Shown one piece after another: positions 45,353 to 55,823 of a stretch of DNA of 64,000 nucleotides. Position 1 is the first letter of the stretch, and each line of letters opens with the position of its first letter. The position numbers and the translations under genes were made by a program. Source of the DNA: JABDMH01 sp965223165 (GTDB lineage: Bacteria; Bacteroidota; Bacteroidia; Chitinophagales; Saprospiraceae); NCBI GenBank assembly GCA_965223165.1, contig CBDCVQ010000006.1:62001-126000 (forward strand), read 5' to 3'. Below the pieces are notes generated by a model. The model had not been told where the DNA came from. It saw only the letters and a list, made by a program, of their open reading frames with translations, and did no database searches.

Positions 45353-48300
45353 TAGAGAAACGTTTTGCACCTGTCCCCTGGCCCCTGCGTTCTCCTACGT
45401 CGAAACGCCGGGGCAACGTTTTGCACCAGTTTCCCCTGGCCCCTGCGTTCTCCTACGTCGAAACGCCGGGGAAACGTTTTGCACCTGTTTCTCCTGGCTC
45501 CTGCGTTCTCCTACGTCGAAACGCCGGGGAACGTTTTGCACAATAATTAAATATCAACCGCAATGGCAATGTTGGTCTAAGACCGTCGGCATCCAAATCC
45601 AAATCACAATCAACTATCCTCAATCAGTAGCTCTGAACCCAAAGTGCACAACCACCATCCTAAAGGGCCCCTGCCCCCTCTTTACGTCGAAACGCCGGGG
45701 CAACGTTTTGCACCTGTATCCCCTGGCCCCTGCGTTCTCCTTCGTCGAAACGCCGGGGAAACATCTTGCACAATAATGCAACCTCAATGGCAATGTTAGT
45801 ATAGGACCTTCGGCATCCATAATTACAATCACAATCACAATCAACTATCCTCAATCAGTCGCTCTGAACCAAGGTGCACAACCATGAGATTCCTTGTTTC
45901 CAATGTGTGGCTCGCCGATCTCTGCTGCCCTTAGGCAGGCGCCCAGCTCGCCGATCCACTAGGGCGCGAGCTGTGCTCTCCTTCGTCGAAACGCCGTGGA
46001 GACAATTTGTCCCGTGTCCCCTGGCCCCTGCGTTCTCCTTCGTCGAAACGCCGGGGAAACCTCTTGCACAATCATGCAACCTCAATGGCAATGTTGGTAT
46101 AAGACCTTCGGCATCCATAATTACAATCACAATCAACTATCCTCAATCAGTCGCTCTGAACCAAGGTGCACAACCATGAGATTCCTTGTTTCCAATGTGT
46201 GGCTCGCCGATCTCTGCTGCCCTTAGGCAGGCGCCCAGCTCGCCGATCCACTAGGCGCGAGCTGTGCTCTCCTTCGTCGAAACGCCGTGGAGACGTTTTG
46301 ACCCGTGTCCCCTGGCCCCTGCGTTCTCCTTCGTCGAAACGCCGGGGAGACGTTTTGACCGGTGTCCCCTGGCCCCTGCGTTCTCCTTCGTCGAAACGCC
46401 GGGGAAACATCTTGCAAAATAATGCAACCTCAATGGCAATGTTGGTATAAGACCTTCGGCATCCATAATTACAATCACAATCAACTATCCTCAATCAGTC
46501 GCTCTGAACCAAGGTGCACAACCATGAGATTCCTTGTTTCCAATGTGTGGCTCGCCGATCTCTGCTGCCCTTAGGCAGGCGCCCAGCTCGCCGATCCACT
46601 AGGCGCGAGCTGTGCTCTCCTTCGTCGAAACGCCGTGGAGACGTTTTGACCCGTGTCCCCTGGCCCCTGCGTTCTCCTTCGTCGAAACGCCGGGGAGACG
46701 TTTTGACCGGTGTCCCCTGGCCCCTGCGTTCTCCTTCGTCGAAACGCCGGGGAAACATCTTGCAAAATAATGCAACCTCAATGGCAATGTTGGTATAAGA
46801 CCTTCGGCATCCATAATTACAATCACAATCAACTATCCTCAATCAGTCGCTCTGAACCAAGGTGCACAACCACCATCCTAAAGGGCCCCTGCCCCCTCTT
46901 TACGTCGAAACGCCGGGGAAACGTTTTGCCCCAGTTTCCCCTGGTCTCTGCGTGCTCCTTGGGTCGAAACGCCGGGGAAACGTTTTGCACCAGTATCTCC
47001 TGGCCCCTGCGTTCTCCTACGTCGAAACGCCGGGGAAACGTTTTGCACCTGTTTCTCTTGGCTCCTGCGTTCTCCTTGGGTCGAAACGCCGGGGAAACGT
47101 CTTGCACAATAATTAAATATCAACCGCAATGGCAATGGCAATGTTGGTCTAAGACCGTCGGCATCCAATCACAATCACAATCAACTATCCTCAATCAGTA
47201 GCTCTGAAGCAGGGTAACCACGAGATTCATTGTTTCCCATGTGTGGCTCACCGATCTCCGCTACCCTACAGCCGCTAGCTCACCGGTCCTGGTCATCCTG
47301 GTCATCCTGCAAATCCTGATTCAGACCGATGTGCAGCTCGTCGATCGTGGCCGCTGCAGGGGAAACGTTTTGCACCTGTATCCCCTGGCCCCTGCGTTCT
47401 TCTTGGGTCGAAACGCCGGGGAAACGTTTGCACAATAATGCAATTTCCACCTCAATGGCAATGGCAATGTTGGTCCAAGACCGTCGGCATCCAAATCACA
47501 ATCACAATCAACTATCCTCAATCAGTAGCTCTGAACCAAGGTAACCACGAGATTCATTGTTTCCCATGTGTGGCTCACCGATCTCCTCTGCCCTACAGCC
47601 GCTAGCTCACCCTTCCTGGTCATCCTGCAAATCCTGATTCAGACCGATGTGCAGCTGGTCGATCGTGGCCGCTGCCGGGGGACGTTTTGCACCAGTTTCC
47701 CCTGGCCCCTGGGTTCTCCTACGTCGAAACGCCGGGGCAACGTTTTGCACCTGTATCTCTTGGCCCCTGGGTTCTCCTACGTCGAAACGCCGGGGTAACG
47801 TTTTGCACCAGTATCCCCTGGCCCCTGCGTTCTTCTTGGGTCGAAACGCCGGGGCAACGTCTTGCTCCAGTATCTTCTGGCCCCTGCGTTCTCCTACGTC
47901 GAAACGCCGGGGCAACGTTTTACACCAGTTTCCCCTGCCCCCTCCTTGGGTCGAAACGCCGGGGAAACGTTTTGCACAATGATTAAATATCAACCTCAAT
48001 GGCAATGGCAATGTTGGTCTAAGACCGTCGGCATCCAAATCACAATCACCATCAACTATCCTCAATCAGTAGCTCTGAACCAAAGTGCACAACCACCATC
48101 CTAAAGGGCCCCTGCCCCCTCTTTTCGTCGAAACGTCGGGGAAACGTTTTGCACCTGTATCCCCTGGCCCCTGCGTTCTCCTTACGTCGAAACGCCGGGG
48201 AAACGTTTTGCACAATACTTAAATATCAACCGCAATGGCAATGTTGGTCTAAGACCGTCGGCATCCAAATCACAAGCACAATCACAATCAACTATCCTCA

Positions 48301-48455
48301 ATCAGTAGCTCTGAACCAAAGTGCACAACCACCATCCTAAAGGGCCCCTGCCCCCTCTTTTCGTCGAAACGCCGGGGCAACGTTTTGCACCTGTATCCCC
48401 TGGCCCCTGCGTTCTCCTACGTCGAAACGCCGGGGAAACGTCCTGTACAATTCAA
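45353..48455. repeat. 3.1-kb intergenic repeat mosaic with 27 GTCGAAACG cores
   Basis: Three modules alternate. Module 1 is a 58-bp minisatellite with core GTCGAAACGCCGGGG, counted at 27 positions from 45399 to 48421 (45399, 45457 and 45515 are exactly 58 apart). Module 2 (nine copies) reads CAATGTTGGTCTAAGACC then GTCGGCATCC and AATCACAATCAACTATCC. Module 3 begins GAGATTCCTTGTTTCC and includes a GCTCGCCGATC block. Adjacent module 1 units fold into hairpins, e.g. CCGGGGAAAC with GTTTCCCCTGG (46913-46944), or with G.T in GTTTCTCCTGG (45466-45497). ORFs crossing it on both strands are composition artefacts. There are no unique spacers, so it is not CRISPR. Confidence 0.9.
46147..46842. repeat. 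Two identical 348-bp tandem copies inside the mosaic
   Basis: 46147-46494 and 46495-46842 translate identically in several frames and read the same by eye, indicating a very recent duplication of a module 3-1-1-1-2 block. 45855-46146 is a shorter, diverged relative. Confidence 0.85.
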
Positions 48456-48579
48456 CACCTCCACAATTCTACACCTCCACAACTGAACACCTCCACGACT
48501 GCACGCTCGGCTACAAAGGGGACGAGACACCTATTGCATCAAAAGTTGAATCTTCACTAAGTGAGGCATAACGTTCATT

Positions 48580-49479
48580 ATGAAAGCACACATCACCACT
48601 ATCATCCTATGCCTGCTAGCGGCTCAGGGCCTGTCCCAAACCTTTGAGGAGCTTCGCTCCAGTGGCTACAAACTCTACAAAGAAGGCAAATACGCGTTGG
48701 CATTGGAGCACCTGCAGCAAGCCAAGGCACTTAACTCCAACGATACCAGGACCTTATTTCAATCAGGTCGGGTGCTCTTGAAATTGGGCGAGGTTGATAA
48801 GGCGACGCAAGCCATTGATCGCTCGATCGATTTTGACACGTCTGACCTCGTCCGATTCATCGATGTGCAAAGGGATTCAAGCATCGCGAGACTCTGGACC
48901 CACCCGGATTGGCCGAAGTTCGTGGACAAGCTAGAAAAGAAAGTGTGTGGATCCAATCTACTTCTGTTCCGCCATCTGATGGAGATCTATCGAGAGGATG
49001 ATGCTTGCCGGCGTAAGGTCATCCGAGCGGGCAAGACACACGGCTGGAAATCCCCTCAGGTAGAGCATCTTACCAGGGATATGCATCGCATAGATTCGCT
49101 TCACCTGGAGGACATTAGAGCGATAATACGTCAACACGGCTATCCAGGCAGATCGCTGGTGGGTCAGGCCTCGAAAGTAGCGTTTCTAGTGATTCAGCAT
49201 TCGGACCTGGAGACCCAAGAAGCTTACTTCCCCTTGCTGATGCAAGAGGCCGATCGAGGCGAACTCCCGCGTAAGACGCTGGCCTTGATGGAAGACAGAA
49301 TCCTTATCAGCCAAGGCAAAAAGCAAAAATTCGGGACCCAGATCTGCCGTGATCCCGACACGGAGCAGGCGGAATTTTGTCCGATCGAAGATCCTCAATC
49401 GGTCAACGAGCGAAGATTGGCTGTAGGCCTGTCGACGCTGGAGACGTATGCCAAGCAAAATGGCATAAAATGGGAATAA
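48580..49479 (+). CDS. Exported TPR-like protein with DUF6624-like C-terminal domain
   Basis: A 299-residue protein with a signal peptide (TTIILCLLAAQGLSQ). TPR-like helices span about 22-90 (GYKLYKEGKYALALEHLQQA, SGRVLLKLGEVDKATQAI). The DUF6624-like region at about 150-270 includes IIRQHGYPGRSLVGQ, VAFLVIQHSDLETQEAYFPL and LALMEDRILISQGKKQKFGTQ. Function unknown; probably periplasmic. It lies immediately after the repeat mosaic. Confidence 0.8.
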   Translation: MKAHITTIILCLLAAQGLSQTFEELRSSGYKLYKEGKYALALEHLQQAKALNSNDTRTLFQSGRVLLKLGEVDKATQAIDRSIDFDTSDLVRFIDVQRDSSIARLWTHPDWPKFVDKLEKKVCGSNLLLFRHLMEIYREDDACRRKVIRAGKTHGWKSPQVEHLTRDMHRIDSLHLEDIRAIIRQHGYPGRSLVGQASKVAFLVIQHSDLETQEAYFPLLMQEADRGELPRKTLALMEDRILISQGKKQKFGTQICRDPDTEQAEFCPIEDPQSVNERRLAVGLSTLETYAKQNGIKWE

Positions 49480-49621
49480 TCCCCGCAGCGTCCTAACCTT
49501 CCTGATCAAGGGCGTCCCCAGATCCTACCAGCACTCTAAGGCAGGCTCAGTTAGTCCTTAGATTTCCCTTAATTTCGGATCTTCCAATATCCACATAAGA
49601 TGTTCCTACCGCTACCGCACT

Positions 49622-50830
49622 ATGCCATCCCGTTCCACTGATCTGATCACGACAGCGCAAGCCCAATCGCTTTCCGCACAGTATCGGCAAGGATTGATAG
49701 AAGATATTCTGCCATTCTGGATGGAGCATTCGCTCGATCGGGAGTATGGCGGATATTTCACCTGTCTGGACCGCCAGGGCCAGGTCTACGATACGGACAA
49801 ATTTGTCTGGCTGCAGGCGCGCCAGATCTGGACCTTTGCCCATTTGTATCATCTGGATGGCAATGAGCAATGGCTGCGAATCGCCAAACATGGCTTTGAC
49901 TTTCTCTCGAAGCACGGCCGAGACGACCACGGGTCGTACGTCTTCTCCCTGACACGCGATGGAACGCCGCTGACCCATGCCTACAACATCTATTCGGATT
50001 GTTTTGCCGCTTTGGCTTTCTTCAAATATGGCAGCGCCACCCAATCCGAGGGACATCTCGAGGAGGCACGTGGGCTGCTCGAATTGTTCTTGCATCGCCG
50101 TTCGAATCCCAAGGGTCGTTTTGAGAAAACCACTGGGGCAAGGCCGCTACGTTCTTTCGCGCTGCCCATGATGACAGCCATGCTCGCTTTTGAAATGCAA
50201 GCACTCCTGGAGGAGGATCGGGCGGATGAGATATATGAGGCTTGCCTCCATGAGATCCTCGAAGCCCATTACGATGAGGCGACTGGCCAGGTGCGGGAGT
50301 ACATCCATCTGGATGGCAGCTTTCTCGACACGTACGAAGGACGCCTGATCAATCCTGGCCACAGTCTGGAGGCCATGTGGTTTCTCATGAATATTGCCGA
50401 GCGGCAGGGACGACTAGATCTGGCAATACGGCTGGCTGACATTTGCGTGGACATACTGGCATATAGTTGGGATCAAGCGTACGGGGGCATTTACTACTTT
50501 ATGGATGCGAAGGGTGCTCCGCCCCAGCAGCTGGAGCATGACCAGAAGCTCTGGTGGGTACATCTGGAGGCCCTCAATGCCCTAACCAAGGCCTATGTAC
50601 TTGTACCCCAACCCGCACTGGCCGAATGGCTGGATCGGGTGCATACTTATACGTGGGCACATTTTCCGGATCCCGTCCATGGAGAATGGTTTGGCTACCT
50701 CAATCGGCAGGGCCAGCCTCACCTGACCCTAAAGGGGGGCAAGTGGAAAGGGTGCTACCATCTGCCGCGAGCATTGTTGGAATGCGCCGCCAATTTTAGT
50801 GCAATTGCAGCCCCAACCGGTGCCATCTAG
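49622..50830 (+). CDS. AGE family epimerase (N-acylglucosamine 2-epimerase)
   Basis: A 402-residue (alpha/alpha)6-barrel enzyme that interconverts ManNAc and GlcNAc. It has YFTCLDRQGQVYDTDKFVWLQ, WTFAHLY, INPGHSLEAMWFL (catalytic His), WWVHLEALNAL (second His) and GEWFGYLNRQG. It begins the sialic acid operon and overlaps the transporter by 32 bp. In Bacteroides-type sialic acid catabolism this enzyme replaces the ManNAc kinase step, which fits the absence of NanK here. Confidence 0.88.
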   Translation: MPSRSTDLITTAQAQSLSAQYRQGLIEDILPFWMEHSLDREYGGYFTCLDRQGQVYDTDKFVWLQARQIWTFAHLYHLDGNEQWLRIAKHGFDFLSKHGRDDHGSYVFSLTRDGTPLTHAYNIYSDCFAALAFFKYGSATQSEGHLEEARGLLELFLHRRSNPKGRFEKTTGARPLRSFALPMMTAMLAFEMQALLEEDRADEIYEACLHEILEAHYDEATGQVREYIHLDGSFLDTYEGRLINPGHSLEAMWFLMNIAERQGRLDLAIRLADICVDILAYSWDQAYGGIYYFMDAKGAPPQQLEHDQKLWWVHLEALNALTKAYVLVPQPALAEWLDRVHTYTWAHFPDPVHGEWFGYLNRQGQPHLTLKGGKWKGCYHLPRALLECAANFSAIAAPTGAI

Positions 50831-53309
50831 CGTAAGATACGGGCTATTGGTGCTGGCCTGGTGCTGGTGCCCCAGTGCGATGGGTGCACCGTACGTCGTG
50901 TCCTTCGATTGCCAGGAAGTGGCCCTGCCTGGTCCGGACCCATCGTTATTCGTGATGCCTGTGGGTGCCTTCGCCGGAGTGTCCAACGGCGCTTGGCTGA
51001 TTGCCGGCGGACAGGCCATTTCCTCCGATACGGTTTCTCTTCAGGATGCCATCCACGTGTGCTACGAGGCAAGAGATGGGGCCTATCAATTGCTTCATAC
51101 GGCGGCAAGGCTACCGATGCCTACCGCTGGTGGGGAGACGGTGGCCACCACGTATGGTTTGGCTTGCATGGGGGGTCGAGCGGACCCCCGGGATGCATTC
51201 CTCCTGGAGTGGCACATGGGAGATCGTGAGATCTTCCGCCGTGACCTGCCAGATCTACCGGTCAGCTGCACCGAGCTTGCTGGTGGACAGATAGGATCAC
51301 AACTGCTGATTGCCGGTGTGGACTCAGTGGGGCAAAAGTACTTTTGGTCCTTGGAGTTAGGCGGAGCCGCCGAGCGTTGGCAGTCGTTGCCGACCTGGCC
51401 GGGGCCGACCCCGTGGGACCTCTCTGCAGGCATTCAGGTGGACGGCGAGCAGGAAGCACTCTTTCTTTTTGTCGGTGGTGGGTCGCACGCAAGCTGGGCA
51501 GTGTACAAATATGATCCGGGGCCAGGGAGGTGGCAAGTCCGGTCCTCGGGGCCACCTCAGGGAGCCCAAGTTTCATTCCAGCGGCAGGTCCTGCCCGTCG
51601 GGGCAAGTCACCTGCTCGTGCTGGTGCCTGCTGCCAGCACAGCACGGACAGATACATACGACCTCCATAGCTACCACACGATTACGGACGTCTGGGCTCA
51701 TCTGGGCCAGATACCGGGCGGAGCGAAGGGTGGACCAGTCACCTGGTGGGATGGACACCTCGTGACGATGACCCAGGCGGGAGAGGCCGGAGGAGGACCG
51801 ACCCTGCGAAAGTGCGCGATCACCCCGGACAACCGCTTTGGCCGGATCAACTATTTGGTGGTGGTCATCTACCTATTGATCCTGGTCGTAATGGGTGTTT
51901 TACTCTCCCGAAATCAAAAGACAACCGAGGACTTCTTTAAAGGGGGAAATCGCATCCCGGCCTGGGCAGCCGGACTTAGCATTTTTGGTACCCAGCTCAG
52001 TGCGATCACCTTCATGGCTATCCCGGCCAAGACCTATGCCACGGATTGGCTCTACTTCATCCTGATGATGACCATCATTATGGTGGCACCCATCGTCATT
52101 CGATACTTCTTGCCCTTCTACCGCCGATTTCGGTTGACCACCGCCTACGAATATTTGGAGCTGCGATTCAACTATGGAGCAAGGCTTTTGGGCAGCCTTA
52201 TGTACGTATTTCTGCAGTTGGGTCGGCTGGGCATTGTGCTGCTCCTGCCGTCACTGGCCTTGTCCGTCGTGACCGGTATCGATGTCAATACCTGTATACT
52301 GGCGATGGGTGTGCTCAGCATTATCTATACTGTGCTGGGCGGCATCGAGGCCGTGATCTGGACAGACGTGATGCAGGTGGTCGTGCTGCTGGGCGGAGCC
52401 CTCCTCTCGCTCGTGATCCTGGGCTTTCGGCTTGACCTGCCGTCGATGATGGCTGCGCTATCCGAGGCCGACAAGTTGCGTGTTTTTGACTTTAAGCTGG
52501 ACCTGAGCCATCCGACACTATGGGTGGTGCTCATTGGCGGCTTGGCTACCAATCTCATCCAGTATGGCAGTGACCAGACGGTGATCCAACGATATCTGAC
52601 CACCAAGGACGAAAAAGCGGCGGCCAAGAGTATTCGCATTGGAGCTTGGATGGCACTGCCTTCCGCTCTTATATTTTTCAGTCTTGGATCCTTGCTCTAC
52701 GTCTTCTACAAGATGCAGCCTGAGGCCCTCAATCCAACCCTCACTAAGACCGATGCCATTTTTCCGTGGTTCATTGTCCAGCAGTTGCCCGATGGTATCT
52801 CGGGTCTGCTGATCGCCGCCATTTTTGCTGCCTCCATGTCGAGCTTAGACAGCAGTATGAACTCGGTGTCGACGGTGGTGACCACGGACTACATCCGAAG
52901 ATTTTGGCCGATATGGACAGAAGGTCGATACCTGCGCAGCGCCCGACTTATCACGGTGGTCGTGGGCATCATTGGCACGGCCATGGCGATCTGGATGGCC
53001 GGCACCGGACTATCGTCTCTCTGGGATCAGTTTAATATGATCATAGGGCTGTTTGCCGGTGGGCTGGGGGGCGTATTTCTACTCGGCATATTTACGAGCC
53101 GATCCAATGGTCCCGGGGTGGTGATAGGTCTCCTGCTGAGTGGGATATTGCAGTATCTCGTAAAGGAACATACTGACGTGCACCTTTTGCTCTACGCATT
53201 TACGGGGATGGCCAGCAGTCTGCTATTAGGTTATGTTTTTAGCTGGGCTTTTGCACATCCAAGCGAGGAAAAATTAAGTTATACCTTCAGGGATCTTTCA
53301 AAATCGTAA
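50799..53309 (+). CDS. Fusion of NanM-type mutarotase (kelch-like) and SSS sodium:sialic acid symporter
   Basis: An 836-residue protein that starts with GTG at 50799 (another GTG at 50820 is possible). The leader GLLVLAWCWCPSAMGA is a likely signal peptide. Residues about 35-345 form a cyclically permuted kelch propeller: NGAWLIAGGQAIS, LACMGGRADP, QLLIAGVDS, LFLFVGGGSHAS, LGQIPGGAKGGPVTWW. From about residue 348 an SSS transporter follows: INYLVVVIYLLILVVMGVLL, TEDFFKGGNRIPAWAAGLS, FIAAIFAASMSSLDSSMN-like helix-loop, about 13 membrane segments. The mutarotase would convert released sialic acid anomers at the transporter entrance. It lies between the epimerase and the lyase. Confidence 0.88.
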   Translation: MQLQPQPVPSSVRYGLLVLAWCWCPSAMGAPYVVSFDCQEVALPGPDPSLFVMPVGAFAGVSNGAWLIAGGQAISSDTVSLQDAIHVCYEARDGAYQLLHTAARLPMPTAGGETVATTYGLACMGGRADPRDAFLLEWHMGDREIFRRDLPDLPVSCTELAGGQIGSQLLIAGVDSVGQKYFWSLELGGAAERWQSLPTWPGPTPWDLSAGIQVDGEQEALFLFVGGGSHASWAVYKYDPGPGRWQVRSSGPPQGAQVSFQRQVLPVGASHLLVLVPAASTARTDTYDLHSYHTITDVWAHLGQIPGGAKGGPVTWWDGHLVTMTQAGEAGGGPTLRKCAITPDNRFGRINYLVVVIYLLILVVMGVLLSRNQKTTEDFFKGGNRIPAWAAGLSIFGTQLSAITFMAIPAKTYATDWLYFILMMTIIMVAPIVIRYFLPFYRRFRLTTAYEYLELRFNYGARLLGSLMYVFLQLGRLGIVLLLPSLALSVVTGIDVNTCILAMGVLSIIYTVLGGIEAVIWTDVMQVVVLLGGALLSLVILGFRLDLPSMMAALSEADKLRVFDFKLDLSHPTLWVVLIGGLATNLIQYGSDQTVIQRYLTTKDEKAAAKSIRIGAWMALPSALIFFSLGSLLYVFYKMQPEALNPTLTKTDAIFPWFIVQQLPDGISGLLIAAIFAASMSSLDSSMNSVSTVVTTDYIRRFWPIWTEGRYLRSARLITVVVGIIGTAMAIWMAGTGLSSLWDQFNMIIGLFAGGLGGVFLLGIFTSRSNGPGVVIGLLLSGILQYLVKEHTDVHLLLYAFTGMASSLLLGYVFSWAFAHPSEEKLSYTFRDLSKS

Positions 53310-53310
53310 G

Positions 53311-54228
53311 ATGAATCAAAATGGACATATCAGGGGCCTGGTGGCCGCCCCTTTTACGCCGATGGATGCGGAAGGCAAAGTGATGCTGGACAAAATTGAG
53401 CCGTTGGCCCGCCTATACGAGGCAAATGGTGTCACGGGCGTTTTTGTCTGCGGCAGCACGGGCGAGGGCATGTCTTTGAGCCATGCAGAGAAAAAGGCCA
53501 TTTTGCAGAAATGGAGCGAGGTCAAAGGCGATCTGGTTACGATATTTATGTTGGGCTGCAATTGCATCTCTGAAATGCAGGAACTGGCCTTGATGGCGCA
53601 ACAGTATGAGTATAATGCCGTTTCGCTGAGCAGTCCATTCTACTTAAAGCCACGATCGGTAGCCCACCTGGTGAGTTTTTGTCAGGAGGTGGTTTCTGTG
53701 ATACCCGATCTGCCCTTCTACTATTATCACATCCCCAGCTTGACCGGGGTCAACTTTTCCATGTACGAGTTTCTGAAGCTAGCGGAGGAGCGCATACCTA
53801 GTTTTCGGGGGATCAAATACTCTGGTGATAACGTCGCAGATTTTCATGCCTGCCTGGCGCATGCCGGTGGCAAATACGATCTGCTCTGGGGGTCGGACGA
53901 AGCGCTGTTGTCGGCACTCATCCTGGGGGCTCGAGGAGCGGTAGGAAGCACCTACAACTACGCCGCGCCCCTGTATCATCGAGTGATCGAGAGTCTGGAC
54001 GCGGGCGATCTGGCGCAGGCGCAGCATTGGCAGCAAAAGTCAGTACGGATGGTCGAGTTGTTAGGGCGTTTTGGCGGCATCGGAGTGGGCAAGGCCTTCA
54101 TGAAGATGATCGACATGGACTGTGGATGGTTTCGTCCACCCGTGGAGGCACTCACAGCTGACCAACTGGCGGAGTTTCGTCTGGCCGTGGACGAGATTGG
54201 TTTCTACGAATATTGCTCCAAAGTATGA
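53311..54228 (+). CDS. nanA: N-acetylneuraminate lyase (DapA superfamily)
   Basis: A 305-residue aldolase that cleaves sialic acid to ManNAc and pyruvate through a Schiff base. Motifs are LVAAPFTPMD, VCGSTGEGMSLS (carboxylate-binding GSTGE), FYYYHIPSLTGVNFS (catalytic Tyr near 139) and FRGIKYSGDN (Schiff-base Lys169). LLWGSDEALLS follows. These are the lyase-type variants of the family. It starts 1 bp after the transporter stop and shares ATGA with the sialidase gene. Confidence 0.9.
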   Translation: MNQNGHIRGLVAAPFTPMDAEGKVMLDKIEPLARLYEANGVTGVFVCGSTGEGMSLSHAEKKAILQKWSEVKGDLVTIFMLGCNCISEMQELALMAQQYEYNAVSLSSPFYLKPRSVAHLVSFCQEVVSVIPDLPFYYYHIPSLTGVNFSMYEFLKLAEERIPSFRGIKYSGDNVADFHACLAHAGGKYDLLWGSDEALLSALILGARGAVGSTYNYAAPLYHRVIESLDAGDLAQAQHWQQKSVRMVELLGRFGGIGVGKAFMKMIDMDCGWFRPPVEALTADQLAEFRLAVDEIGFYEYCSKV

Positions 54229-55823
54229 ACAGCAAGGTCAATAGCTGTCTGTGCGGTCTCGTACTGTGGTACGGGCTGCTTGGCGCTGCGGGCTCTGTGC
54301 TCGGGCAAACACAGCCCATCCAGGTGGAGATCCACGATCCGGTCTATCCAATACTGATCGGCAAGGAGTACAATCCAGTAACTCAAGTGAAGATTATAAC
54401 GTCGGCACCCGTCACCCTGACGGGCTTCGGCATCGACATATCTCAGTCTAGTAAACCGGCTGCGGTGGCGGCAGTGCAGGTATTTGTGGCGGAAGCGAGC
54501 CCTGATTTCGACACGCTCGATCGCTTTGCGGCCCTGGATCAGGTGGCTCCCCAGATGACACTCACCGGTACCAGGCATCTTGAAAAGGGGGAACACTATT
54601 TCTGGATCACATGCCGGCTAGGCGATTGGGCGGACCTTTCAGACAAGCTGTCCATCGTGTGTACGCATGTGGAGATTGGTGATCAACTCATCGAAGTGGA
54701 AGCCTCCCCCTCGTTCAAGCGAGTGGGCGTCGCCTTGCGCCAACACGGTGAGGAGGGTGTGCATACCTATCGTATACCTGGGCTGGCCACGACCAATCAA
54801 GGTACCTTGATCGCGGTCTATGATATCCGCCGAAACAGCAGTGTGGATCTGCAGGAAGATGTCGATGTGGGCATGAGCCGCAGCACGGATGGAGGAGAAA
54901 CGTGGGAGCCCATGCGGATAGTCATAGACATGGCCACGTGGGGGGATCGACCCGAGATTGAAAATGGGGTGGGTGATCCAAGTATATTGGTGGATCGACA
55001 GACCAATACGATATGGGTGGCGGGTATCTGGGCCCATGGCCATCCGGGCAAACGCAATTGGTGGGCCTCCCAGCCGGGCATGTCTCCGGCGCAGACCAGT
55101 CAGTTTGTACTGGTCAAGAGTGAAGATGACGGCCGTACTTGGTCGCCACCGATCAATATCACGAGCCAGATAAAAAAACCAGCGTGGCACCTCCTATTGC
55201 AGGGTCCAGGCAAGGGCATCACCATGCGAGATGGGACGCTGGTCTTTCCTGCCCAGTACAAGGACGGGGCAGAGATACCGCATTCGACGATCGTCTATAG
55301 CAAAGATCGGGGAGAAACCTGGCGGATCGGTACAGGGGCTAAGTCCAATACTACCGAAGCGCAGGTGGTGGAGTTGGAGGACGGATCGCTGATGCTCAAC
55401 ATGCGGGACAACCGAGGGAGTGGTCCCGACGGGCGTAATGGAAAGGGTGCCCGGTCGGTGATGACCACCCGTGACCTCGGCGCTACCTGGATCGAACATT
55501 CCACCTCGCGCCGGGCTCTACCCGAGCCCGTTTGCATGGCCAGTTTGATCAGCCTGGCGCGTCCCGACGGCAGTCAGCCCAAACTCCTCCTGTTTTCCAA
55601 CCCCAATGACCGGATGAAGCGACAATCCATGACGATCAAGGTGAGCGAAGATCAGGGCAATAGCTGGCCGGAGAAGTACCATACACTGATCGACGAGGGC
55701 CTAGGCAGGGGATACTCTTGCATGACACCGATTGATCAAGGTACGATCGGCATACTTTACGAGGGCAGTCAGGCCGATCTGGTCTTTCAAAAGATACGAC
55801 TGGCGGATCTACTGGACCCATGA
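54225..55823 (+). CDS. nanH: Exported exo-alpha-sialidase
   Basis: About 532 residues from the ATG at 54225, which overlaps the lyase stop. It has a signal peptide (CLCGLVLWYGLLGAAGSVLGQ) and an Ig-like N-terminal domain (about 25-175). The propeller has the YRIPGL arginine motif and five Asp boxes (STDGGETW, SEDDGRTW, SKDRGETW, TRDLGATW, SEDQGNSW). The second arginine block is LMLNMRDNRGSGPDGRNG, and YSCM near the end provides the nucleophilic Tyr region. This is a GH33-type enzyme that frees sialic acid from glycans outside the cytoplasm. It is last in the operon. Confidence 0.9.
   Translation: MNSKVNSCLCGLVLWYGLLGAAGSVLGQTQPIQVEIHDPVYPILIGKEYNPVTQVKIITSAPVTLTGFGIDISQSSKPAAVAAVQVFVAEASPDFDTLDRFAALDQVAPQMTLTGTRHLEKGEHYFWITCRLGDWADLSDKLSIVCTHVEIGDQLIEVEASPSFKRVGVALRQHGEEGVHTYRIPGLATTNQGTLIAVYDIRRNSSVDLQEDVDVGMSRSTDGGETWEPMRIVIDMATWGDRPEIENGVGDPSILVDRQTNTIWVAGIWAHGHPGKRNWWASQPGMSPAQTSQFVLVKSEDDGRTWSPPINITSQIKKPAWHLLLQGPGKGITMRDGTLVFPAQYKDGAEIPHSTIVYSKDRGETWRIGTGAKSNTTEAQVVELEDGSLMLNMRDNRGSGPDGRNGKGARSVMTTRDLGATWIEHSTSRRALPEPVCMASLISLARPDGSQPKLLLFSNPNDRMKRQSMTIKVSEDQGNSWPEKYHTLIDEGLGRGYSCMTPIDQGTIGILYEGSQADLVFQKIRLADLLDP

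Noticed and set aside
45874..48104. Many 60-160-codon frames on both strands in the repeat mosaic, some duplicated exactly
   Set aside because: They follow the repeat periodicity in several frames at once and have no start context or family; they are products of the repeats.
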